From an uncultured Acidobacteriota bacterium (lineage in GTDB: Bacteria > Acidobacteriota > UBA6911 > RPQK01 > JAJDTT01), in contig CATOST010000035.1 of assembly GCA_951812665.1 (NCBI GenBank), positions 62,001 to 126,000 of the forward strand: a stretch of 64,000 nucleotides of DNA, read 5' to 3'. Positions 10,415-18,227 of this stretch are shown in pieces (positions within the stretch are counted from its first letter, which is position 1; the number at the start of each line of letters is the position of its first letter). The translations under genes and the position numbers were made by a program. Under the pieces are notes generated by a model that worked only from the letters and a program-made list of their open reading frames with translations, searched no databases and was not told the DNA's origin.

Positions 10415-11416
10415 ATGGACAAGACCAGATACGGAGTCATCGGGCTGGGCTGGTTCGGAGAGAAGCATCTGGAAGCGCTCGCCGGCAACCCGGGCGTCGA
10501 GATCTACGCCCTGTGCACCCGGACCCCGGAACGGCTGGCCCAGGTCGCCGAACGTTTTCAGGTCCGGAAGACCTACACCGACTATCGCGAGATGCTGGCC
10601 GACCCGGGGCTGGACAGCGTCAGCATCACCACCATGTGGGACCAGCATCGCGACCCCACCCTGGCGGCGCTGGAGGCCGGGAAGCACGTCTTCCTGGAGA
10701 AGCCCATGGCTTCCACCGTCGAAGACTGCCAGGCCATCGTGGATGCGGCGGCGGCTTCGTCCGGCAAGTTCATGGTGGGTCACATCTGCCGCTTCAACCC
10801 CCGCTATGCCGCGGCCAAGCAGGCGTTGGACGAAGGCCGGCTGGGACGGATCGTGGCGCTCTACGCCCGCCGGAATCTTCCCGCCTGGATCGGATCCCAG
10901 GTGCTGGACAAGATCGGTCCCATCATCGGGGACGGCGTTCACGACACCGACCTCATGCTCTGGTTCACCGGCTCCAGGATCGTCAGCGCCTACGGCCAGA
11001 CGGTGGCGGTCCACGGGCACAAGTACCCCGACGCGGGCCACGCCATGTACCGGTTCGAAAACGGAGCCACCGGGGTGATCGAGGACGTCTGGTGCCTGCC
11101 GGAGAAGACCCCCTTCCAGATCGACGAACGCATGGAGATCATCGGCACCGAGGGTTCGATTCAGGTCCATGACACCCATCCGAATCTGACCATCGTCGAC
11201 CGGGAGGGAGTCCGTTGTCCCGACACGACCTACTGGCCGAATATTCACGGCGCCTGTTCGGGTGCGCTCCGGGAAGAGCTGAACTACTTTGTCCGCAGCG
11301 TTGTCGACGACACCCCCATCGAGGTGATCACGCCCCGGGAATCGCTGGAGGCGGTTCGCGCCTGCCTGGCGGCCGAAGAGTCCGCCAGGACCGGACAGGT
11401 CGTCCATCTGGACTAG
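10415..11416 (+). CDS. Gfo/Idh/MocA-family oxidoreductase
   Basis: A 333-residue cytoplasmic oxidoreductase with a canonical Rossmann motif (YGVIGLGWFGEKHLEAL) for NAD(P), the catalytic-lysine motif LEKPMAS, and GDGVHDTDLMLWFTG, where the family's active-site His/Asp lie. GGGAG sits seven bases before ATG 10415. It is followed after about 70 bp by the propeller dehydrogenase gene on the same strand, and the same pairing recurs at 22.9-27.4 kb. Cytoplasmic and periplasmic oxidation of related sugars is therefore a reasonable guess, but not shown. Confidence 0.88.
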   Translation: MDKTRYGVIGLGWFGEKHLEALAGNPGVEIYALCTRTPERLAQVAERFQVRKTYTDYREMLADPGLDSVSITTMWDQHRDPTLAALEAGKHVFLEKPMASTVEDCQAIVDAAAASSGKFMVGHICRFNPRYAAAKQALDEGRLGRIVALYARRNLPAWIGSQVLDKIGPIIGDGVHDTDLMLWFTGSRIVSAYGQTVAVHGHKYPDAGHAMYRFENGATGVIEDVWCLPEKTPFQIDERMEIIGTEGSIQVHDTHPNLTIVDREGVRCPDTTYWPNIHGACSGALREELNYFVRSVVDDTPIEVITPRESLEAVRACLAAEESARTGQVVHLD

Positions 11417-11486
11417 ACCTCTCAGAAACAGAGGAAAGAGAGAAGAGTGGAGAGAGGCGCGTGGTGAGTCGAGGGAATTGGCCGTC

Positions 11487-14411
11487 ATGATGAAATTCCG
11501 CATCGGATGGATCGCCGTCCTGTTTTCCTGCCTGTTTCAGACCAGCGCCGTGGACTGGGTGAGGGTGCCGGTGCCGGGCCCGCACGACTTCACGGGCCAT
11601 GGCTGGTACCGAACCTGGTTCAAACCGCCCCAACGATTCTTTGCCAAACACGATAGGGACCTGTGGGGCGAATCGGTGATCTTCAACATCCGGGGTCTGG
11701 CCGGCGCCCACGAGGTCTACGTCAACGGGAAACGCATCGGCGGCGGCGGAACCTTTCCGCCCGAGTTCGAGGATGGACGGAAGGGCAACCACCAACACAA
11801 GGTGCCTTCCGGCAGCCTGGTGCCCGAGGCCTGGAACCAGCTCGCGGTCCGGGTCTACGCCCCCGACGGCGGCGGCTTTCTGGGCGAGGCTCCCTTCCTC
11901 ATGAACTACTTTCTGGAGTGCGTCTTCGACGGTCCCTGGGAGTTCCGTCCGGGGGACGCCCGCGTCTCCTTCGACGGTGTCCTCGACCGGCGGCCTTCAG
12001 GCTCGGCCTTCGACCAATTTCGCGAGTCCAACCGGGTGCTGGCGGAGGCGGAACGGTTCGTCCACGGCCGCAAGTTGCCGCCTCCGGATTCGTTTCGGAA
12101 GATGAAGGCGGCGGACGACCTGGTGGTGGATCTGATGCTGGCGGAACCGCTGGTGGCCCAGCCGACCCACTTCAGCTTCGATTCCCGCGGCCGCCTCTGG
12201 GTCTCCCAGTTCCGGCAGTATCCGTATCCCGCAGGGCTGAAGATGATCAGCCGGGACCGCTACTATCGCTCGCATTACGACAAGGTGCCCCCGGCGCCCC
12301 CGCGCCACGACCGCGGGCGCGACGTGATCTCCATCCACGAGGACACCACCGGCGACGGCCGGTACGACCGCCACAAGGTCTTCCGGGACGGCTTGAACAT
12401 GGCCAACGCGGCCCTGCGCGGCCGCGGCGGGGTGTGGGTGATGCACACGCCATACCTGCTCTTCTATCCCGACCGGGATTTCGACGACGTCCCGGACGGA
12501 CCGCCGGAGGTCCACCTCCAGGGATTCGGCCTGGAGGACACCCACGCCATCGCCAACGGACTGGTCTGGGGCATGGACGGTTGGCTCTATGGAACCCAGG
12601 GCAGCACCACGGCCTGCCACGTGACCCGTCCCGGAATCGACCCGGCGGACGCTCCCGCGGTCTACTACCAGGGCTGCATGGTCTGGCGCTATCACCCCGA
12701 GACCAGGCGCTTCGAGCTCTTTTCCCAGGGCGGTGGCAACAACTTCGGCCTGGAGGTGGACGGCGAGGGCCGGCTCTTCACCGGGCACAACGGCGGCCAG
12801 ACCCGCGGCTGGCACTTCCTGCAGGGCGGCATGCACCTGATGCAGGGCACGACGCCCAACAAATTCGGTCCGCCCCGCAATCCCTTCAGCTTCGGGGATC
12901 TGCCCAAAATGGTCAGCGAGCAGGACATCCGCCGGTTCACCCACTTCGGCGCCGTGGTGGAGGCCACGGCCCTTCCCCGGAAGTATCAGGACTCGCTCTT
13001 CAGCGTGGACCCGCTTCACAACTTCGTCATCGCCAGCCGGCGGATTCGCGCCGGGGCCACCTTCAAGACCAGCGATCTGGGCAAGGTGCTGACCTCGGAC
13101 GACTTTGCCTTCCGACCCGTGTTCATCGGCAATGCCCCCGACGGCTCGGTCCTGATCGGCGACTTCTACAACCACTACATCGCCCACGGTCAGCACTACC
13201 AGAGCCAGATCGATCCCGAAACGGGGCGGATCTTCCGGCTGCGGGGAAAACAGGAGCCGCTGGAGCAGGACTTGGACCTGCGCTCCAAGTCCACCGATCA
13301 GCTCGTAGACCTGCTGAATTACCCCAACCGCTGGCACCGGCACACCGCCGTCCGGTTGCTGGGCGAGCGCAAGGACCCCGGTTCCGCCGATCGGTTAAGG
13401 CAACTGGTGGGAGGCGGTTCGAACCTTCAGTCGCTCTCCGCACTCTGGGCCCTGTATCAGGCCTTCGGGTTGGATCAGGAGACGGCCCTGACCGCCCTCG
13501 GCCACGGTTACCCCATGGTCCGCTACTGGGCCGTCCGGCTGATCTGTGACGACGTGGGCTTCGCCAATCGCCGCGCCACGTTGGGACTCGCCGACAGCCT
13601 GGGAGAATCGAAGGGCGGCCCCACGCGGGTGCCCGGCCGGATCTTTCAGGCCATCCTGGAAGGCGCGGCCGGCGAGAGGGATGCCGAGGTGCGGTCCCAG
13701 ATGGCTGCATCGGCCAGGCGGCTGCCCGTGGATCAGGCCCTTCCTCTCGTGACGGCTCTGCTGAGGCACGACGCGGACGTCGACGATCCGTACCTGCCGC
13801 TGCTCTCGTGGTGGGTGCTGGAAACCAATCTGGATCCCGAGCGGGACGCCGTCATGGATCTGTTCGAAGATCCGGAGTTCCGGCGCGGGCCCGTGGTGAG
13901 ACGTCACATTCTGGAGCGGGTGATGCGAGCTCTGGCCCTGAAAGGCAAGCGCGGCGATCTGGAAAACTGCACCCGACTGCTGGAACTGGCCGTAGACGGA
14001 GAGGAAGAAGACGCCTTGCTCAAAGGGTTCGAGCTGGCTTATGCCGGCCGGCGGATCGGCGGCTTGCCGGATCGTCTGGTCCGGGGTCTGGTCGAGAGCG
14101 GACGTTCCCCCTTGGAGTTGCGGGTGCGGTTGGGGGTCGCCGGCGCGTCGCGGGAAGCCGTCGAGTTGCTCCTGAGCCCTGACGCCTCATTGGAGGAACG
14201 CATCGCGATGGCGCGGACACTGGGCGAGGTGAGGTCCGCAGTCAGCGTCGAGCCGTTGATCCAGGTCTCGAACGCATCGGAGCCGCCGCTACAGCGGGCG
14301 GCCCTGGCGGCCCTCACCTCCTTCAACGATCCTGAGATCGGCAAACAGGCGCTGGCTCGGCTCTCGGAATACTCGGATGAAGCCAGACCGGCCTTCTTTC
14401 TTTCGACCTGA
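11487..14411 (+). CDS. PVC-type propeller dehydrogenase with HEAT repeats and an N-terminal beta-sandwich
   Basis: Exported protein of about 974 residues. After a signal peptide, residues 20-150 resemble the sugar-binding beta-sandwich of glycosidases (WYRTWFKPP, AGAHEVYVNGKRIG, NQLAVRVYAPDGGGFLG). Residues 205-585 form a glucose/sorbosone dehydrogenase-like propeller (AQPTHFSFDSRGRLWVSQ, GDGRYDRHKVF, EVDGEGRLFTGHNGG). Residues 600-970 are HEAT-like repeats. In relatives a cytochrome c domain normally follows in the same chain; here it is the next ORF. The frame ends in TGATG, one base overlapping the next start. ATG 11487 is preferred over TTG 11478. Confidence 0.85.
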   Translation: MMKFRIGWIAVLFSCLFQTSAVDWVRVPVPGPHDFTGHGWYRTWFKPPQRFFAKHDRDLWGESVIFNIRGLAGAHEVYVNGKRIGGGGTFPPEFEDGRKGNHQHKVPSGSLVPEAWNQLAVRVYAPDGGGFLGEAPFLMNYFLECVFDGPWEFRPGDARVSFDGVLDRRPSGSAFDQFRESNRVLAEAERFVHGRKLPPPDSFRKMKAADDLVVDLMLAEPLVAQPTHFSFDSRGRLWVSQFRQYPYPAGLKMISRDRYYRSHYDKVPPAPPRHDRGRDVISIHEDTTGDGRYDRHKVFRDGLNMANAALRGRGGVWVMHTPYLLFYPDRDFDDVPDGPPEVHLQGFGLEDTHAIANGLVWGMDGWLYGTQGSTTACHVTRPGIDPADAPAVYYQGCMVWRYHPETRRFELFSQGGGNNFGLEVDGEGRLFTGHNGGQTRGWHFLQGGMHLMQGTTPNKFGPPRNPFSFGDLPKMVSEQDIRRFTHFGAVVEATALPRKYQDSLFSVDPLHNFVIASRRIRAGATFKTSDLGKVLTSDDFAFRPVFIGNAPDGSVLIGDFYNHYIAHGQHYQSQIDPETGRIFRLRGKQEPLEQDLDLRSKSTDQLVDLLNYPNRWHRHTAVRLLGERKDPGSADRLRQLVGGGSNLQSLSALWALYQAFGLDQETALTALGHGYPMVRYWAVRLICDDVGFANRRATLGLADSLGESKGGPTRVPGRIFQAILEGAAGERDAEVRSQMAASARRLPVDQALPLVTALLRHDADVDDPYLPLLSWWVLETNLDPERDAVMDLFEDPEFRRGPVVRRHILERVMRALALKGKRGDLENCTRLLELAVDGEEEDALLKGFELAYAGRRIGGLPDRLVRGLVESGRSPLELRVRLGVAGASREAVELLLSPDASLEERIAMARTLGEVRSAVSVEPLIQVSNASEPPLQRAALAALTSFNDPEIGKQALARLSEYSDEARPAFFLST

Positions 14412-15052
14412 TGCTGAGCCGTCCGGTCTGGACGCGGCAGTTGATTGAGGCGATTTCCAAGGGAGGGTTGGCGCCGGAGCTGGTTCCGGACGACGTCGCC
14501 GAGCGGTTGAGAGGGAATCCGGACCGGGAGATCGCCGGCTGGGCCAGGGAACACCTGGGCGGCGGAGAGGACCTGGACCGGGGAGGCGTCCAGCGCCGGA
14601 TCGCGAGACTCAGGTCGATTCTGGCGGACGGGTCCGGCAATCCCTACGCGGGCGAGGGCGCCTACAGCCGGCGTTGCGGATCCTGCCACAAGCTGTTTCA
14701 CAAGGGGGGCAACAACGGACCCGACCTGACCGCGTACCAGCGGGGGGACCTGGAAACGCTGCTCATCGGCATCGTCGATCCCGACGCCGAGATCCGCGAG
14801 GGATTCGAGTACGTCACGCTGGTCACGAAGGAGGGACGGACCCTGAGCGGATTCCTCACCGATCAGGGTCCGCAGGTCGTCGTGTTGCGGGGAATGGCGG
14901 GAGAGGACATTCGCGTCGTGCGCCGGCAGGTCGAATCGATCGAGCCGATGGGACGCAGCCTCATGCCCGCCAGGCTGCTGGAAGGACTGAACGACCAGGA
15001 ACTCCGGGACTTCTTCGCCTATCTGAGAATCTCCCAGCCGATCAGCCGTTGA
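14411..15052 (+). CDS. Heme-binding c-type cytochrome domain protein, split from the upstream dehydrogenase
   Basis: A 213-residue protein with the heme motif CGSCH at residues 89-93 and the downstream NNGPDLTAYQRGDLETLLIGIVDPDAEIREGFEYVTLVTKEGRTLSGFL block typical of the C-terminal haem domain of PVC-type dehydrogenases. It has no signal peptide of its own, yet heme is attached outside the cytoplasm. Its first residues (LSRPVWTRQLIEAI) read as the continuation of the last HEAT helix of the preceding ORF. Together these suggest the two ORFs were one protein separated by loss of one base near 14395-14408, or are produced by coupling or frameshifting. Confidence 0.8.
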   Translation: MLSRPVWTRQLIEAISKGGLAPELVPDDVAERLRGNPDREIAGWAREHLGGGEDLDRGGVQRRIARLRSILADGSGNPYAGEGAYSRRCGSCHKLFHKGGNNGPDLTAYQRGDLETLLIGIVDPDAEIREGFEYVTLVTKEGRTLSGFLTDQGPQVVVLRGMAGEDIRVVRRQVESIEPMGRSLMPARLLEGLNDQELRDFFAYLRISQPISR

Positions 15053-15075
15053 CGACCGGGAGCGTCCGGTGACGG

Positions 15076-15107
15076 GAGAAGAGGGCGGCCACAAGGGCCG
15101 CCCCTAC
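15076..15107. repeat. Dispersed palindromic repeat, copy 2
   Basis: Reads GAGAAGAGGGCGGCCACAAG then GGCCGCCCCTAC, the reverse complement orientation of copy 1 with a few substitutions. It lies between the cytochrome stop and the phosphopantetheinyl transferase stop. Confidence 0.7.
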
Positions 15108-15162
15108 GATGGTGTACTGGCCCGCATCGACGACGTGGCGGCCAGCAGAACGGCAGGCGCCC

Positions 15163-15191
15163 GAGAAGAGGGCGACGACAAGGGCCGCGCT
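15163..15191. repeat. Dispersed repeat, degenerate copy 3
   Basis: Reads GAGAAGAGGGCGACGACAAG then GGCCGCGCTCC, a diverged second unit 55 bp after copy 2 in the same 180-bp intergenic space. Nothing else was recognised in that space. Confidence 0.55.
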
Positions 15192-15232
15192 CCGGCGATG
15201 CCCGGGCTCTCTCGCATTTTGGCTCCGAACTA

Positions 15233-15949
15233 TCAAGCATGCCTGTCTTCCGGCGTCAGCCGGCAGGCGCGGGCGGCAGCGAACCGGGGCTCTCCCAAAT
15301 CCTCCAGCCAGAACGGATCGGATGGCAGATGCGGGAACCGAAACACCCCGGATCGCCCGCCCTCGATCATCGGTCCCGGCACCTCGAAGCGGGACGGACT
15401 CAGCGAGAAGCCGGTGCCCAAGGCCTTGATGAGCGCCTCCTTCAGGCTCCAGAGCCGGTAGAACAGATCCACCTTCTCGCGTCCGGCGGCCGCGGACAGG
15501 GCGAGTCGTTCCCGCGGACCGTAAACGCTGCTCCCGATGCCGTCGAAATCCCTGCCCGGAACGCGCACCTCCAGATCCACCCCGAGTCCATCCCGTTTCG
15601 TGAACCCGACCAGTCCGTGCCGGCCGCTGTGGCTCAGGTTGAAGTTCGCGCCCGACGGCACCCCGTTCACTCTCGCGAACGGCTTGCCGTGCTTGAGATA
15701 GCCGAAGGACAGTTCCCGGTTGGAACACCCCAGCCGATCGCAGAGGTTGATCCTGAGCGCCGCGCGGCAAAGCGCAAACTGACGCCGGGCGCCCTTGACC
15801 ATGAACCGGTTCCACCGCGCCCGCTCGTGGTCGTCGAGTATCGCGAAGGCCCGTTCTTCGCGGCCGGCGTCGGGCCGGAGGTCGACGTGCAGGATGAGTG
15901 AGTCCCCGTCCTCGCGCCACGGACTCCACCAGACGCCGACGGCGGTCAT
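15233..15949 (-). CDS. 4'-phosphopantetheinyl transferase (Sfp type)
   Basis: This 238-residue enzyme moves the phosphopantetheine arm of CoA to carrier proteins of fatty acid, polyketide or nonribosomal peptide synthesis. The three family blocks are present: FNLSHS at residues 103-108, GVDLE at 123-127 with the Mg-binding Asp/Glu, and WSLKEALIKA at 167-176. Length fits the Sfp/PptT class rather than the small AcpS class. ATG 15949 is chosen because it overlaps the TGA of the metallophosphoesterase gene (ATGA), indicating translational coupling; the longer frame to 16015 lies inside that gene. No carrier-protein or synthase gene is in the window. Confidence 0.9.
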   Translation of the reverse strand: MTAVGVWWSPWREDGDSLILHVDLRPDAGREERAFAILDDHERARWNRFMVKGARRQFALCRAALRINLCDRLGCSNRELSFGYLKHGKPFARVNGVPSGANFNLSHSGRHGLVGFTKRDGLGVDLEVRVPGRDFDGIGSSVYGPRERLALSAAAGREKVDLFYRLWSLKEALIKALGTGFSLSPSRFEVPGPMIEGGRSGVFRFPHLPSDPFWLEDLGEPRFAAARACRLTPEDRHA

Positions 15950-16809
15950 CGGGAGGCCGCTTTCCGGGGCGCCACTTCCTGCAGGTAGGCGCCGACCCCC
16001 CGCCGGCGGTCCCACTGCCGCGGATACCCCAGGGACACCTCCCGGAAAGGCACGCCGTCAAGCCAGTGGGTGCCCCGGATGTGGAGGTGGCCGTACACCA
16101 CTGCGCAGGCGTTGAAGCGGCGGTGCCAACCCCGGGTCCGGCGGGTCCCGCACCACGGAGTGAATCGGGGAACCCGCGGCAGCACGGCGTGTTGTTCTTC
16201 AAGCGGAAAGTGATTGATCAGCACCTTGGGAAGATCCGCCGGATACGACGCGAGCCGAGCGGCGGCGTCCTCGCAGCGTGCGGCGCACCACGATTCCCGA
16301 TCCGGAAACGGGTCGGGACGCAGCATCATCTCGTCGGCGCAGGCGGATCCGGTTTCCCGGGCCCACCGAACAACCTCGTCACGACGGACGTGCCGGGGCC
16401 GAAAGCTGTAGTCGTAGAGCAGGAACAGCGGCACGATCAGAACCGGCCCGTCCCGATGTTCGACCACCGGGTAGGGATCCTCCGGGGTAAGAACGCCGTG
16501 GCAGCGAGCAATCCGGACGAGCCGCTCGTAGAGCGCGACGCCGCCGAGCCCCGAGCCCGCGTTGGGAATGGTCCAGAGTTCGTGGTTTCCGGGAACCCAG
16601 ACGACCTGGCGGAACTTCGGAGTCAGTCGCTGAAAGCACCAGTCCAATCGCTGCGCACCGTGGGTAACGTCCCCCGCCAGGATCAGCCAGTCGTCGGGAA
16701 AGGCCTGAAAATCCTCCAGCACTGCCCGGTTTTCCGGATGGGAGAGATGCAGGTCGGACAGCGCCCATAAACGCAACGGATTAGCGTCCGGGACAATCGA
16801 GCGAGACAT
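15946..16809 (-). CDS. Metallophosphoesterase, PptH-like by motif and context
   Basis: A 287-residue calcineurin-like phosphoesterase with all metal motifs: SDLHLSH (18-24), GDVTHG (46-51), GNHE (74-77), NHFP (199-202) and GHLH (240-243). Its stop codon overlaps the start of the phosphopantetheinyl transferase. In Mycobacterium tuberculosis the coupled gene beside pptT encodes PptH, which removes phosphopantetheine from carrier proteins. The same gene order, overlap and enzyme class here suggest an opposing transferase/hydrolase pair. The biochemical role is inferred from context; a generic phosphodiesterase remains possible. Confidence 0.85.
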   Translation of the reverse strand: MSRSIVPDANPLRLWALSDLHLSHPENRAVLEDFQAFPDDWLILAGDVTHGAQRLDWCFQRLTPKFRQVVWVPGNHELWTIPNAGSGLGGVALYERLVRIARCHGVLTPEDPYPVVEHRDGPVLIVPLFLLYDYSFRPRHVRRDEVVRWARETGSACADEMMLRPDPFPDRESWCAARCEDAAARLASYPADLPKVLINHFPLEEQHAVLPRVPRFTPWCGTRRTRGWHRRFNACAVVYGHLHIRGTHWLDGVPFREVSLGYPRQWDRRRGVGAYLQEVAPRKAASR

Positions 16810-18227
16810 CAGCGCTCATTTCGCCGGGATCGTAGCCGGAGGGTCCCGCCGAGTCAATTTCCGCCGGGGGCGCCCACGGGCACCTCCCCTCCGGCCTCGG
16901 GGGCGGCCGAAGTGCTCGATCCGGATGGACGGCTCAAACCGGTCACTTCACTTACTAACGACTATAGAGGGATGAAATCTTGTCCCCCACCGATAGAAGG
17001 GGTATATCAACAATGACCATTTGCAGCCAGATTACTAAACCGTCCAAGAAAACGGGACACCTTTACAGACCCACAAAGCGGCGCTGCCCAGCATGAACGA
17101 TTCGACGTGTGAAACCTGACTCCGCTACCAGGCGGACGACAACATTTCCCTGCCGCTCGCGCTCGGGCTGCAGTTCACGGTGCTCATCGTCGCTATCCCG
17201 ATCCTGATCCCGACGGTTGTGATGCGCGCCGCAGGCGCGAGCGAGGCCTATTTGTCGTGGGCGGTCTTCGCGGCGGTCGCGATCTGCGGTGTGGCTACGA
17301 TGTTGCAAGCAAGCCGCATCGGCCGGATCGGCGCAGGCTACGTCATCGTCATGAGCAGCTCCGCCGCGTTCATCGGGCTCTCCATCGACGCGATCAGGGG
17401 TGGCGGCACCGCGTTGCTCGTGACCCTGGTCGTCGTTTCCTAACTATTTCAGTTCCTGCTTTCAGCACGGCTCGCACTCTTCCGGCGAATCCTGACGCCG
17501 ACCGTTTCGGGAACGGTCCTCATGCTGGTCCCGGTCATGGCCATGCCGGTGGTGTTCGGAATGCTGGACCAAGTGCCCGAGGGCAGTCCGGAACACGTCA
17601 CGCCTTTGACCGCCATGGTCACGGTGCTTGCCATCGTCGTCATTGCGCTCAAGTCTGGGGGGGCGATGCGCCTGTGGGCGCCTGTCATCGGTGTGGTTTT
17701 GGACTCGGCCGTAGGCGGCCTCTTCGGGCTCTACGACTTCGGACGCGTCGCCGACGCCCGATGGGTCGAAATTCCGAGCGTGGCGTGGCTGGGCATCGAT
17801 CTCGGCTTCGGCCCGGCTTTCTGGTCGCTCATCCCGGCATTCCTGCTGGTAACGCTGATCGTGACTCTTCGTTCCATCAGCAGTTGCGTGGCGGCGGAAA
17901 CGAGCGGTGAATTTTCGCGCGGTGCAGGGTGCGGTGAACGTCGACGCGGTCAGCAACCTATTATACGGCCTCGCGGGACCATTCCCAACACCGGCTATTC
18001 GGTGAGCTCGCCCCTGGCCCAACTCACCGGGGTCGCCGCCCGCAGCGTGGGAATCGCCACCGGGTCGATTTTCCTGGTTCTGGCATTCTTCCCGAAGGAG
18101 TTCGCTTTGTCCTGGCGATCCCCGGGCCGGTCGTAGGACGCTACCTCGCGGTACTCATGGCGATGCTCTTTCTCGTGGGCATCCGGGTGCTGATCCAGGA
18201 CGGTCTCGACTACCGCAAGGGACTAAT

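Noticed and set aside
16810..17092. Possible regulatory RNA between the phosphoesterase and permease genes
   Set aside because: The AT-richer part near 16960-17040 has no clear stem with T run or leader ORF; nothing specific could be supported.
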